NCBI RefSeq assembly: GCF_028331445.1
Contig: NZ_JAQMHX010000003.1
Span: forward strand, 372,001-436,000
Length of the DNA: 64,000 nucleotides
Reading direction: 5' to 3'
Source of the DNA: Candidatus Phyllobacterium onerii
Lineage (GTDB): Bacteria; Pseudomonadota; Alphaproteobacteria; Rhizobiales; Rhizobiaceae
The notes below the pieces were generated by a model. It searched no databases. It was given only the letters and a program-made list of their open reading frames with translations, and was not told the origin of the DNA. Of the stretch, positions 1-9,321 are shown piece by piece (positions within the stretch are counted from its first letter, which is position 1; every line of letters starts with the position of its first letter). The position numbers and the translations under genes are program-made.

Positions 1-2
1 CA

Positions 3-2114
3 ACAACGATTATTTCGTTCGTCATCATGATGGGCATTACCGACATCTCGCCCACCAAACGGACGACACAAATCATTATCGCAGCCAATGCGGTTTCAAT
101 TCTGGTGCTGATCTATTTATCCTACGCGACGCTCCGGAAGCTGTTTCTGTTCAAGAGCAAGGAAAAGCACCGGGATCTGCATACAAACATAGCGATCATC
201 TTCGCGCTGATCGCGTCGATCCCTTCGATCATTGTTGCCTGCTTTTCACTCATTGTCCTCGACAATCGTTTAAACGCCTGGATCAATCCCGAGAACAATC
301 AGATCATTGATATGTCGATCAAGGCTGCGCAGTCCTACACCGAGGACAATGCGCAAAGTCTTTTGACCACAACTCTTTCGATGGCGATCGATCTGGATCA
401 GCGGCGGATGCTGTACAGTCTTGATCGAGGTGCCTTCGAAAATTGGCTGACTTATGATGCAGGCCGCAACAATCTGCTTGGCGCATCCCTAGTTAGATCC
501 AACGGTGAGGTTGTCGTCAGCGCCCAACTTTTCAACGATCATAGCCTTCCCGAAGCGCCGCTGGAGGCGTTGAAAACTGCGGCGGGCGACAGGCCGGTCT
601 TGATCCCGCCCGAAGCCACCAACCTTGTCGGCGCCATCATCAAGATGCAGGCGCTGCCGGATTTATATCTCTATACGATCCGCGCTGTGGATTCTTCGGC
701 GCTGGATAACATGCGCATCATGACCGACAACAATGCCGAATATCAGTCGCTGGCCAGCAACAGGAAGAATACGCAGATCGCCTACGCGCTGCTCTATATT
801 GAGCTGACACTGTTGCTGCTATTGACCGCCGTCTGGACTGGCATTGCCGTCGCCAATCGTGTGGTCAGACCCATTCGCCTTTTGATCGGCGCGGCCGGCG
901 ACGTTGCCACCGGCAATTTTGACGTCTCAGTGCCTGTCCGCGCTTCGGATGGCGATATCGGTTCACTATCCCATACGTTCAATAATATGGTCGAGCAGTT
1001 GAAAACCCAGCATAACGACCTGATCTCGGCAAAGGACGAGATCGATGAGCGCAGGCGCTTTACTGAAGCGGTTCTGTCCGGCGTGACAGCCGGCGTTATC
1101 AGCGTCAACTCGCAAGGCGATATTGCCGGTCTAAACCGGCCAGCCGAGCACATGCTATCGATCGATGGTGCACAAGCTATCGGCAAGAACCTCGTTCATA
1201 TCCTTCCGGAAATCGGTGCTGTGTTCGAGGCGGCGCGGGAGAACGGCAGGTCTTCCAGCCGCCAGCAGATAGGCATTACCCGCAATGGTATCGTACGCTC
1301 TTTCAACGTGCAGATTACCCGGGAAGACGCCGATACACAGCACACCTCCTACGTGGTGACGGTCGACGATATCACCGATCTGGTCGCTGCCCACCGCTCA
1401 TCCGCTTGGGCGGACGTTGCACGCCGTATTGCCCATGAAATCAAGAATCCACTAACGCCAATCCAGCTGTCCGCCGAGCGCATTCGCCGCCGCTACGGCA
1501 AGGTCATTGTCGAGGATCGCGAGGTTTTCGACCAATGCACCGAAACGATTATCCGCCAGGTCGGCGATATAGGTCGTATGGTCGATGAGTTTTCTGAATT
1601 CGCTCGTATGCCCAAGCCGCAACTCGCAGCAACGGACATCCGTGGTGTGCTGCGCGACGCATCCTTTCTCGTGGAAATCAGCAACAATCAGATCAAGTTC
1701 GAGCATGACTTTACCGACGAGCCGCTCGTTGGAAATTTCGACAACAGGCTCCTTGGCCAGGCTTTCGGTAACATCATCAAGAACGCTTCGGAGTCCATTG
1801 AGACGGCGCTCCAGACCGGAGCGATAGAAGAAGGTTTCATTCTCGTTCGCGCTGTCAGTACCAGTTCGTCCATCATTGTCGAAGTGCTTGACAACGGCAA
1901 AGGATTGCCCGCTGACAACCGTCATCGACTGCTCGAGCCTTATGTGACAACGCGCGAAAAGGGCACCGGCCTCGGCCTCGCCATCGTCAAGAAAATCATC
2001 GAAGATCATAGTGGACATCTCGAAATGCTGGATGCTCCTGCGAGCTTTCATACCGGTCGCGGAGCGATGGTGCGAATGACTTTTCCAAAGCTCGTCGAGG
2101 CCACCGCAGCCTGA
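3..2114 (+). CDS. ntrY: NtrY-type sensor histidine kinase, 5' end outside window
   Basis: Membrane histidine kinase of the NtrY family, which senses nitrogen or redox state and phosphorylates NtrX. The frame is open to the window edge, so the first membrane segment or segments are missing. Counting from the ATG at 27, I see membrane segments near 12-33, 48-75 and 252-275, a periplasmic domain between the last two, HAMP near 276-328, PAS near 345-450, the H-box AHEIKNPLTPIQLSAER with phospho-His at about 470, then N and G boxes (FGNIIKNASESIE, GTGLGLAIVKKIIE). All kinase motifs are intact. The H-box is the NtrY form rather than NtrB. Normally ntrX follows directly, but here 262 bp of non-coding sequence and then unrelated genes follow. 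Confidence 0.88.
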   Translation, partial: TTIISFVIMMGITDISPTKRTTQIIIAANAVSILVLIYLSYATLRKLFLFKSKEKHRDLHTNIAIIFALIASIPSIIVACFSLIVLDNRLNAWINPENNQIIDMSIKAAQSYTEDNAQSLLTTTLSMAIDLDQRRMLYSLDRGAFENWLTYDAGRNNLLGASLVRSNGEVVVSAQLFNDHSLPEAPLEALKTAAGDRPVLIPPEATNLVGAIIKMQALPDLYLYTIRAVDSSALDNMRIMTDNNAEYQSLASNRKNTQIAYALLYIELTLLLLLTAVWTGIAVANRVVRPIRLLIGAAGDVATGNFDVSVPVRASDGDIGSLSHTFNNMVEQLKTQHNDLISAKDEIDERRRFTEAVLSGVTAGVISVNSQGDIAGLNRPAEHMLSIDGAQAIGKNLVHILPEIGAVFEAARENGRSSSRQQIGITRNGIVRSFNVQITREDADTQHTSYVVTVDDITDLVAAHRSSAWADVARRIAHEIKNPLTPIQLSAERIRRRYGKVIVEDREVFDQCTETIIRQVGDIGRMVDEFSEFARMPKPQLAATDIRGVLRDASFLVEISNNQIKFEHDFTDEPLVGNFDNRLLGQAFGNIIKNASESIETALQTGAIEEGFILVRAVSTSSSIIVEVLDNGKGLPADNRHRLLEPYVTTREKGTGLGLAIVKKIIEDHSGHLEMLDAPASFHTGRGAMVRMTFPKLVEATAA

Positions 2115-2376
2115 CGTTTACCGGTATCGCTTTCGTTTCACTCGATATCAAAATGTGATGAAACTGAGGCACGGCGCAAATTGCGCTCTACATTGAAAGC
2201 GCTATAATCCTTTTCAGTGAAGCCGGGATGATGGGACTAAGCCTTCCATGATTTTGGTCAAGCACATGATCACCACAATTTGAATTGATCGCTGGGAACT
2301 GAAATCAGCGACGGGTGTTTATGATTTTTTGAGAACGCGCCGGTCCTATCCGGCTACGCTCAGGAGGAGTCAGGCG

Positions 2377-2478
2377 ATGCGACACACGAAAGAAAACGGC
2401 GATATCTCCAACTGGATGACATGCTCAATGATTTTGTTTGGCGCGCTGGCAGTTGCAGCCGTCGTCTTTGCAGTTTGA
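2377..2478 (+). CDS. Small single-pass membrane protein (33 aa)
   Basis: A 33-codon ORF starting MRHTKENGDISNWMTC and ending in a hydrophobic segment of about 16 residues (ILFGALAVAAVVFAV). A strong Shine-Dalgarno (AGGAGG, about 2362-2367) lies 9 nt before the ATG, much better than chance, and the ORF sits alone in a long intergenic stretch. The layout (charged N-terminus, one membrane helix at the very C-terminus) suggests a small inner-membrane protein. I do not recognise the family. It is a prediction from the ribosome site and composition only. Confidence 0.55.
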   Translation: MRHTKENGDISNWMTCSMILFGALAVAAVVFAV

Positions 2479-2806
2479 CTATCGGGCTTTGACCCGATCA
2501 AAATAAAACTTCGATAGTTCATGTGCGTCTGACAGAACGCGCATCAGATTTGTGTGGGCTGGTTTCCGAGTGAAATTGGCCCATTGCATTGTTGAGCCTC
2601 TAATCCTTTCCCAGCAGGCGTGATTTCCTCCATTCACTAGGATTGAATGGAAACGCAAATACTGCCCCATTGATCCTTCATACGCTGGGCGCTGTTGGAA
2701 CCAAAATCGTTGCAGATAGTTTCGAATATGGGGGTATGCTGTTGTCGACTGGTCCCCTTGATTCGAGAACCCGACTGGCAAGAAGTTACTTGAAGCAGGA
2801 AAAATA
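2479..2806. other. Intergenic stretch upstream of HWE kinase
   Basis: No convincing gene. The opposite-strand ORF here (ending 2479) has no good ribosome site and runs into the kinase gene. The last 20 bases hold the GCAGGA ribosome site of the next gene. I see no hairpin or repeat that I can support. Confidence 0.5.
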
Positions 2807-4204
2807 GTGGATATTGCGCAAAGCAACCTTATTTCTTCACTTGCAGCTTTGCACAGCGTGGACGGCCTCAGCCGTGATTCCCTGATCATGGCACTTCCTA
2901 TCCCCGTCTATACGACAGACAAATCCGGCATCATTACTTTCTACAACCGTGCGGCGGCGGAGTTTTGGGGTCGTGAGCCGCGGATCGGCGAAGAGGCTTG
3001 GTGCGGATCATGGAAATTGTACTGGCCTGACGGAACGCCGATGCGGCATGACGAGTGCCCAATGGCGACGAGCCTGCGCGAAGGCAGAGATGTGCGAGGG
3101 CTGGAAGCCATAGCCGAGCGGCCCGACGGCACCCGCGTTGCGTTCCGTCCATTCCCCGTTTTGCTTCGGGACAATAGCGGCGAAGTCGTTGGCGCCATGA
3201 ATATGCTTGTCGATCTCACAGAACAGAAGCGCAATGAAGAGTCGGCTCAACACCTCGCGGCTATCGTGGAATCATCCGACGATGCGATCGTTAGTAAAAC
3301 CCTCGCAGGCATCGTCAGGAGCTGGAACAGGGGTGCCGAACGCGTATTCGGTTACACAGCCGAGGAGATGATTGGCCGTTCGATCACCACTGTTATTCCT
3401 CCCGAAAGATTGGGAGAAGAAGCGTCCATCGTCGACAAAGTTCGCAAGGGCGAACGCCTGGATCATTATGAGACAATTCGGGTGCGCAAGGATGGGGTGC
3501 GTATTCATGTTTCGCTGACTGTATCGCCAGTCAAGGATTCGACCGGGCGCATCATTGGCGCGTCCAAGATTGCCCGCGACATTACCGAGAGAAAGGAGAA
3601 GGAAGAACGGATCGTCATGTTGATGCGCGAGGTAAACCACCGCGTCAAGAATCAATATGCCGTCATTCTGTCCATGATCCGGGAAACCGGCAATCGCGCT
3701 ACTGATAGTACCGAGTTCGAGCAGCAGGTGCGGGAAAGAATCATGGCTCTCGCGCGATCACATGATCTGCTTGTCCATGCCGAATGGCGCGGAGCGACTG
3801 TAGCGGATCTTCTTTTGGCGCAGATAAAGCCGTTTGGCGATGAATCCAGCGTTGCGATTTCAGGCCCCCTCATAGTCCTGCAGCCCAATGCGGTTCAGTA
3901 CCTGGGGATTGCGTTCCATGAATTGGCAACGAATTCGGCCAAATATGGTGTGTTTTCTGCTGACCAGGGCAGTATCGCAGTCGATTGGTATGTCGGCGAT
4001 GATGGTAAAAACTTTTATCTGACCTGGACTGAATCTGACGGGCCACCTGTAAGGCTTGGGCGTGCCCATGGATTTGGCAAGATTGTGCTGGAGCGCGTAA
4101 CCCCTCTATCCCTTGGGGCGGCAGGCACCCTGGAACAGGCGCCCAAACGCCTCGTCTGGACTCTGCGCGCACCAATGGAAAACATTGCAGCTTCCCTCCC
4201 CTGA
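2807..4204 (+). CDS. PAS-PAS HWE-family sensor histidine kinase
   Basis: Cytoplasmic histidine kinase of the HWE family (related to HisKA_2), common in Rhizobiales in light, stress and general stress signalling. No membrane segment is visible. A first PAS domain is near residues 30-135 and a second near 145-265 (EESAQHLAAIVESSDDAIV). The phospho-acceptor block REVNHRVKNQYAVILSM follows. The family-defining His is in ARSHDLL and the Trp-x-Glu-like position is near AEWRGATV. The ATPase part has FHELATNSAKYG and a C-terminal glycine-rich turn. The start is GTG with GCAGGA 7 nt upstream. No response regulator is adjacent, so the partner is unknown. Confidence 0.88.
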   Translation: MDIAQSNLISSLAALHSVDGLSRDSLIMALPIPVYTTDKSGIITFYNRAAAEFWGREPRIGEEAWCGSWKLYWPDGTPMRHDECPMATSLREGRDVRGLEAIAERPDGTRVAFRPFPVLLRDNSGEVVGAMNMLVDLTEQKRNEESAQHLAAIVESSDDAIVSKTLAGIVRSWNRGAERVFGYTAEEMIGRSITTVIPPERLGEEASIVDKVRKGERLDHYETIRVRKDGVRIHVSLTVSPVKDSTGRIIGASKIARDITERKEKEERIVMLMREVNHRVKNQYAVILSMIRETGNRATDSTEFEQQVRERIMALARSHDLLVHAEWRGATVADLLLAQIKPFGDESSVAISGPLIVLQPNAVQYLGIAFHELATNSAKYGVFSADQGSIAVDWYVGDDGKNFYLTWTESDGPPVRLGRAHGFGKIVLERVTPLSLGAAGTLEQAPKRLVWTLRAPMENIAASLP

Positions 4205-4312
4205 CAAAGCGCACAAACCTCATTCTTAATGCTTAACTGAGCTTGCTGGAAACCACTGTCGCTCGCGTGTATTGTGCGCGGCATCATTGAATCCTGGTTC
4301 AGGGGGAGCCAA

Positions 4313-4711
4313 ATGCCACAGATTTCTCAGCTTTTCTTCAAGACGGCCATCATATGTCTTCTGATCGGGCTCGCGATGGGCCTGCAAATGGGAATGTCCG
4401 GAAACCATACGGTGATCGCTGCTCATGCACATCTCAACCTCTTGGGCTGGGTTTCCTGTTCCATTTTCGGTGGGTATTACGCGCTCAACCCAGCCAAGGC
4501 AGTCAAGAGATTGGCCATGGTTCATTATGTGGTCTATGCGCTTGGTCTGATCGTCATGCTGCCGGCGCTCTATTTCATGGAACTGGGCAATGTCCAGTTG
4601 GAACCGCTCGTCGGGATAGGATCGCTCGTCGTTTTCGCTGGCGTATTGATCTTCGCCGTGGTGATGTTCTCCAAGGAGATCGCAGCCATCCCCGAAGCCA
4701 GACGGGCCTGA
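4313..4711 (+). CDS. Small heme-copper-oxidase-like membrane protein
   Basis: About 132 residues with four predicted membrane helices. The block NHTVIAAHAHLNLLGWVS carries several histidines and resembles a helix of the heme-copper oxidase subunit I fold. In rhizobia such short proteins are often named cytochrome-c oxidase, but the protein is far too short for a catalytic subunit. I chose the ATG at 4313 because AGGGGGA lies 6-12 nt before it; an upstream in-frame ATG at 4274 has no such site. It may bind heme; function is unknown. Confidence 0.75.
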   Translation: MPQISQLFFKTAIICLLIGLAMGLQMGMSGNHTVIAAHAHLNLLGWVSCSIFGGYYALNPAKAVKRLAMVHYVVYALGLIVMLPALYFMELGNVQLEPLVGIGSLVVFAGVLIFAVVMFSKEIAAIPEARRA

Positions 4712-4742
4712 ATTGGGCTTACCGGCCCGAGGGCCCATAAAA

Positions 4743-4777
4743 GCAAAAAAGGCTTGGCAATTTCTCGCCAAGCCTTT
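4743..4777 (-). terminator. Rho-independent terminator of the tRNA gene
   Basis: Perfect 11-bp inverted repeat AAAGGCTTGGC / GCCAAGCCTTT at 4748-4777 with an 8-nt loop. On the minus strand it is followed by a T run (complement of 4745-4750), and it lies 8 bp beyond the tRNA 3' end, so it ends the tRNA transcript. Confidence 0.85.
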
Positions 4778-4785
4778 GAAATTCT

Positions 4786-4862
4786 TGGTGGGCCCGGGAG
4801 GACTTGAACCCCCAACCAAGCGGTTATGAGCCGCCGGCTCTAACCAATTGAGCTACAGGCCC
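4786..4862 (-). tRNA. tRNA with CAU anticodon, probably tRNA-Ile2
   Basis: A 77-nt cloverleaf on the minus strand with encoded CCA. The acceptor stem is GGGCCTG paired with CGGGCCC, the D arm GCTC/GAGC, the anticodon loop CTCATAA (anticodon CAT) and the T loop TTCAAGT. The C4-G69 and C5-G68 pairs and the overall sequence look like the isoleucine tRNA whose C34 is changed to lysidine to read AUA, rather than elongator Met. A terminator follows directly. The Ile2/Met choice is by eye. Confidence 0.9.
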
Positions 4863-4996
4863 CACCTGAAAACAGACGCAGAGGAACTGGCCGCGCGTCT
4901 CTCGCGATCAATAACGGGAAAAATTGTGAATGCAATCCCTGACTTGGGCAACCGGGCGCTCTTGTTCCGATTTCCAACGGAAATTGCAAGCAAAGC

Positions 4997-6025
4997 TCAC
5001 CCTTTTTCCTGTTCGGCAAGCACTAGCAGGCGGCGGGCACTTTCCTCATCGGTAATGAACACTGTCGGACGAACGAGCGCCATCGCGCCATAAAGCGCCC
5101 TGATCTTTTCCTTGCCGCCGGACGTCAATACCCGCGCCGGCACACGTTGCACCGTGTCGATGCCTACGGACATGACGAGGTCATGGATGGGATGATCCAC
5201 CAGCTGACCCTGCTTGTCGTAAAAATGGAACAGAAGATCGCCAACGGCGCCACGTTCCGCCAGGGAGGCCTGGTGGCCCTGATTGAGGAAGCCGATGTGG
5301 TAGGGCGTGCTGGAGGCCGTTTCAATGGCCCCTACACTCAGAAGCACCAGATCTAGATCCTCGGCCATCTCGAACACGCTTTTGAGGCCGCAGCGTTCAA
5401 TCAAGGCGGTTTTGGTCTCGATACTGTCCACCATGGCAGGAGCGGGAATGAGATACCCATCGCCCTGGAACAATTGTGCGAATTGCCAGGCAAATTCAGC
5501 CGGATTAAAGCGCCGCGGCTGGCTGATTCCGCCAAGCAGCGAGATAACCGTAAAGTTCTCAAGCGCCCGTGCTTCGAGATAGGACAATGTGTTGAGAAGC
5601 GTCCGCCCCCAACCAACGCCGACACGCATGCCATTGCTGACGATCCCGGACAGATAATCTCCCGTGGCGGCCGCTATCGCCGGGATCGGATCGTTGTCCG
5701 GATGGGACAATGGCGCGATGATCACCTTGTCGAGACCGAATTGCCGTTCAACCTGCCTTTCCAGTGCGACTAGGTCCGAAAGATAGCCCTGGATCCCGAT
5801 CTTGACCTCGTTGCGCGCCCGCGCTTCGGCCAGCATGCGCACAATGGTCACGCGTCCAACGCCGAGAATCTCGGCGATCTCGTTCTGCGTCATCTGCTCG
5901 ATATAGTACATCCAGGCGGCGCGCATGCGCATCCGGCTGATTTTGGTGTCCGGCTGCCCCACATCCAGAGGAGTCTTTTGGAGGCTTTTCGTCGTACCAT
6001 TCGTTCGCTTGCGTCGATCGCTCAA
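4997..6025 (-). CDS. SorC/DeoR-family sugar-responsive transcriptional regulator
   Basis: Regulator of 342 aa with an N-terminal helix-turn-helix (near 40-80, MTQNEIAEILGVGRVTIVRM) and a C-terminal sugar-phosphate-binding SorC domain (GVGWGRTL, VISLLGG, LVLLSVGAI). Family members such as SorC and SmoC bind phosphorylated sugars or polyols. The start is TTG at 6025, with GGGGGG 5 nt upstream; the nearby ATG is in another frame. It lies at one end of the PTS/Aco/DRL region and is the obvious candidate to control both transcription units, possibly through the shared motif at 11662 and 17168. The ligand would then be the phosphorylated PTS product (inference). Confidence 0.88.
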   Translation of the reverse strand: MSDRRKRTNGTTKSLQKTPLDVGQPDTKISRMRMRAAWMYYIEQMTQNEIAEILGVGRVTIVRMLAEARARNEVKIGIQGYLSDLVALERQVERQFGLDKVIIAPLSHPDNDPIPAIAAATGDYLSGIVSNGMRVGVGWGRTLLNTLSYLEARALENFTVISLLGGISQPRRFNPAEFAWQFAQLFQGDGYLIPAPAMVDSIETKTALIERCGLKSVFEMAEDLDLVLLSVGAIETASSTPYHIGFLNQGHQASLAERGAVGDLLFHFYDKQGQLVDHPIHDLVMSVGIDTVQRVPARVLTSGGKEKIRALYGAMALVRPTVFITDEESARRLLVLAEQEKG

Positions 6026-6178
6026 TCATCCCCCCTTTGATCGCTCCCGTTCCTTCAAAGCAGCAATGCTGCATCAAGCCAGAGCGACCTTCACACTACA
6101 CCTCACGAGAATGTTGTTTAGCAGGCCAAGAAAAAAAGGTACAAACGATTATCCACCTGCGCGCAAAGGTACGCCATC

Positions 6179-6931
6179 ATGATCCGGGATATTTCAAGCG
6201 AGATTGTCGTCAGTTTGAAAGACCGCCTGCGCGATGTACGCCACCTGATCAGGGCAAGTCGGCAAGATCGCCCGCCCGTGCCTCAGGATCTGCCCGATAT
6301 CTTGTTCGGTAAGGCCGCGCGCGCCATGGACAAGGCATTGACTGCCGCAGAGACAATTTCGATCTCCCTGGTTTCACAGGATCCGGCTGCCCATTCGACA
6401 ACCATCGAAGCGCGCAGTCTCGATGTTTATTTTCCGGCTGATGCCGGCAAAGGCGAGGCGCTGTTCCGGCGCGACATATATTACCTGACGAAGCGTATCT
6501 TGAGCGTTTTGGGATCGCACAATGCGCTCATTCACGAATCAACATTCGCATCCGTGCATGCGACAGTGATTCGCCGTCACGCGGCTTTGTTGTCCGGCGC
6601 AAAGGACGGCGATCCGAATGACATTGCAGAGGTAAGCGCCCGACTGGCGGTCGAGTTGCAATCGCAATATCAATCCGCGCATTTGCCGTTGGCCGGATAT
6701 GCCGGGCAGCAGCCGGATCTGGACATCCAGTATTTGTGCTTTTCCGCTATCGCCCTCGCGATCGGTCTTGCCACCTATGCGGATCATGAACCGGACGATG
6801 AAAGATTGGTCGAGAGCGCGTTGTTGGCTCTACAAGCCCGCGGGGACAAATTCGATCAGGCAATCGCTGCATCGGATAAGGTAAAAGCCTTGTCCGATCT
6901 ATTCGCCTTTTTGATTCCCCACCTGCCCTAA
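6179..6931 (+). CDS. Unknown protein in the polyol PTS cluster (250 aa)
   Basis: A soluble protein of 250 aa with no signal peptide or membrane segment; it looks mostly alpha-helical. I do not recognise the family and see no catalytic motif. The start is ATG at 6179 with an AAAGG site. It is divergent from the SorC regulator (153 bp between) and its last 33 bp overlap the 3' end of the HPr-EI gene in convergent orientation, so its stop lies inside that gene's coding sequence. Base use matches its neighbours. Its position suggests a role in the same pathway or in tuning it. Confidence 0.7.
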   Translation: MIRDISSEIVVSLKDRLRDVRHLIRASRQDRPPVPQDLPDILFGKAARAMDKALTAAETISISLVSQDPAAHSTTIEARSLDVYFPADAGKGEALFRRDIYYLTKRILSVLGSHNALIHESTFASVHATVIRRHAALLSGAKDGDPNDIAEVSARLAVELQSQYQSAHLPLAGYAGQQPDLDIQYLCFSAIALAIGLATYADHEPDDERLVESALLALQARGDKFDQAIAASDKVKALSDLFAFLIPHLP

Positions 6932-8890
6932 TTCCCAAACGCATTTTTTTGCACGTTGAATGGATGCCGGACTCATGCTGAGTTCCGTCAGCCCCATTTT
7001 GACGAATGCCGGGATGAGATCAGCACGGCCTGCGGCTTCGCCGCACATACCGACCATGATTCCAGCCTCGACACCAGCTTTCGCCGTAAGTTCGATCGCT
7101 GCCATTACCGCCGGATGTGTCACGTCATTCAACTTTGCGACAGTCGGGTTGAGGCGATCAGCCGCCATGATATATTGGGTCAGGTCATTGGTACCGATGG
7201 AAAAGAACGCGACCTCTTTGGCGAGCATGGCTGCAATCATGACGGCTGCTGGTGTCTCGACCATGACACCAAGGTCGAAATTCGCGTAGTCCCTCCCCTC
7301 CGTTTTGAGTTCTGCGGCACACTCGTCGACCAGGCTGCGCGTAGCGCGGACTTCGCCAAGATCGGAGACCATCGGCAACATGACCTTGATGTTGCCATGC
7401 ACGGCGGCACGCAGGAGCGCACGCAATTGCGGTTTGAAAACATCCGGGCGGTCGAGGCACATGCGAATACCGCGCCAGCCCAGAAACGGATTTTCTTCAT
7501 CCGGAAAATCAATACCGGATATCGGCTTGTCGCCGCCAATATCCAGCGTACGAACGATCACAGGGTGTGGCGCGAACGCTTTGGCAAGCGTCGTATAGGT
7601 TTCGGTCTGCAAATCCTCCGATGGCAGATGAATGTGCCGCATGAACAGCAGCTCGGTGCGGAACAGCCCAACGCCCATGGCACCGGCTTCCTGTGCCGCT
7701 TCGATCTCCTCCAGGGAGCCGAGATTGGCCGCAATCTCGATGATAGTGCCATCAGCACGCCTCGGTACGATATCCTTATAAGCTTTCAACGCCTGCCTTT
7801 CCGTTTCCGCGACGCCGATTTGCGCATGGAAACGATCGGTCGTCATCTGGTCGGGATCGGGGAAGACATCACCATTATTACCATCCAACGCAACGCTCTT
7901 GACCTGCTGCAATTGCTGCACGGAATGTCCAAGCCCGAGAACCGCAGGGATCCCGTGCGCACGCGCAATGATTGCGACATGCGATGTTGCGCCACCATGG
8001 CCGCATATCACACCGGCGATACGCTTCAATGGCGCGCGGGCCAGATCCCATGCGCCGATATCGTCGGCGATCAGAATTGCACCGGAAGGAATAGCGTCAA
8101 GATTGGCATCGTCCTGCCCCAGTAGCGCTAGGCAGATCTGCCGCCCGACTGCATTTACATCGTCGGCTCGGGCATTGAGGTAAGGATCATCCATTGAAGC
8201 GAAATCCGCCGCAATTCTCGACGTGGCGCCAATGACGGCAGAAACCGCATCCATGCCTTCTCTCACCAGCGCTTCCGCAGCCTGTGTGAGTTCATCGTCA
8301 CAGGCAATATCCTTGAGAGCAGCGATAATACCGCGGTCGCTTTCTGCGAGATCCGTCGCGGCCAATGACATATCCATGCGGTGTTGCACGGTCGCGAAAG
8401 CCTGCGTCAGCCGGCCGGCTTCTGCCGGTATTTCGTCCGCTGCCAGCAGGCGGTTTTCATGTTTGATTTCCGCCGGAAAAAAGCCGAAGGCTGGCCCGAT
8501 GGCAAAGCCTTCGCTGGCAGCAACCCCGCGCAATTTGCCCGTGGCTGAGGTAGTGGAATTTGTCGAGAAGGCCTTGGACTGAACAGGCGTGGGCTCGGCA
8601 GATGCTTTTTCAGCTCGTTCCTCTTCCGCCGTGCCTGCATGCGGATCTTCAAGGTATCCGATCAGTGCCTCGATTGCCTCGATCTCATCCGCACCACTCG
8701 CCCTTACGGTAACTGTCTCGTTCTCCTTGACGCCTAGCAGCATCAGCTTCACGGAACTCTTTGCACTGACGGATTTGTCGGCCTTGATCAGCTCGATATC
8801 CGATTCGAAACCCTTTGCGAGTTTGACAAATCTGGTGGCTGGCCGCGCATGCAATCCGTCATGCACCCGCACTATTGTCGAGCGTTCCAT
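6899..8890 (-). CDS. ptsHI: HPr-Enzyme I fusion phosphotransferase
   Basis: A 663-aa PEP-dependent phosphocarrier for sugar transport. Residues 1-85 are an HPr domain with the phospho-His motif GLHARPAT and the Ser-46-like region VSAKSSVKLMLL. A linker rich in Ala, Glu and Ser follows to about 115, then Enzyme I with the active-site His in GGATSHVAIIARAHGIPAV and the PEP site MVGMCGEAAG near the C-terminus. There is no GAF domain, so it is not the EI-Ntr of the regulatory PTS usual in Rhizobiales. It is the last gene of the gutM-srlA-srlE-srlB unit, 23 bp after srlB, so it gives that transporter its own phosphate supply. Confidence 0.93.
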   Translation of the reverse strand: MERSTIVRVHDGLHARPATRFVKLAKGFESDIELIKADKSVSAKSSVKLMLLGVKENETVTVRASGADEIEAIEALIGYLEDPHAGTAEEERAEKASAEPTPVQSKAFSTNSTTSATGKLRGVAASEGFAIGPAFGFFPAEIKHENRLLAADEIPAEAGRLTQAFATVQHRMDMSLAATDLAESDRGIIAALKDIACDDELTQAAEALVREGMDAVSAVIGATSRIAADFASMDDPYLNARADDVNAVGRQICLALLGQDDANLDAIPSGAILIADDIGAWDLARAPLKRIAGVICGHGGATSHVAIIARAHGIPAVLGLGHSVQQLQQVKSVALDGNNGDVFPDPDQMTTDRFHAQIGVAETERQALKAYKDIVPRRADGTIIEIAANLGSLEEIEAAQEAGAMGVGLFRTELLFMRHIHLPSEDLQTETYTTLAKAFAPHPVIVRTLDIGGDKPISGIDFPDEENPFLGWRGIRMCLDRPDVFKPQLRALLRAAVHGNIKVMLPMVSDLGEVRATRSLVDECAAELKTEGRDYANFDLGVMVETPAAVMIAAMLAKEVAFFSIGTNDLTQYIMAADRLNPTVAKLNDVTHPAVMAAIELTAKAGVEAGIMVGMCGEAAGRADLIPAFVKMGLTELSMSPASIQRAKKCVWELGQVGNQKGE

Positions 8891-8913
8891 TCAAATCTCT
8901 CTTCGATAATTCA

Positions 8914-9291
8914 TTACCCGATGGTAATCGTCGTTCCAACTTTCAACGCCGATACCAGCTCAGCCGTATCGATTTCCGATGCGCAAATTTCGCCTGGGCG
9001 TTCAACTTGATCGGACCCATTGAACGTAATGACCACATGTCCAATATCTTTGACCTTCTGCCAGGCATAATCGCCAATACCGGTGATGCTGGCAGATACA
9101 TCGCCAATATGGATTGCAGCCCCTACTGGCGGTGTCTCGTCAGAAGGCTGGCCCTCGACAGCATGCAGGATCGAAACCTCTGCAAGTTCAGGCGGCGCGC
9201 CATCCGCAAACAGAATGACCACGCCTCCCTCGGCAAGATCCGCCACCTCAGGTCCAACGGCTGTTACCCGTGTTTTCAATAGGACTGACAT
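8914..9291 (-). CDS. srlB: PTS glucitol/sorbitol-type IIA component
   Basis: Cytoplasmic EIIA of the glucitol family, 125 aa, about the length of E. coli SrlB. It takes phosphate from HPr and passes it to IIB. The phospho-His region reads VSILHAVEGQ and the C-terminal half has the family block DIGHVVITFNG. It lies 30 bp after srlE and 23 bp before the HPr-EI gene, in one operon. The true substrate is unknown; the family name reflects sequence class only. Confidence 0.92.
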   Translation of the reverse strand: MSVLLKTRVTAVGPEVADLAEGGVVILFADGAPPELAEVSILHAVEGQPSDETPPVGAAIHIGDVSASITGIGDYAWQKVKDIGHVVITFNGSDQVERPGEICASEIDTAELVSALKVGTTITIG

Positions 9292-9321
9292 ATGGCGAAC
9301 CTCTTTTTCTTTTCGTTGAAC

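Noticed and set aside
2479-2889. 136-codon minus-strand ORF between two kinase genes
   Set aside because: No ribosome site, overlaps the start of the HWE kinase gene, no domain seen.
6100-6160. Possible copy of the ACAAATGTTC motif before the SorC gene
   Set aside because: Only partial matches (ACAACATTCT, TACAAACG) without the promoter context, so autoregulation is not supported by it.
6956-8125. 389-codon plus-strand ORF opposite ptsHI
   Set aside because: Antisense shadow of the HPr-EI gene, with no domain and an odd residue make-up.
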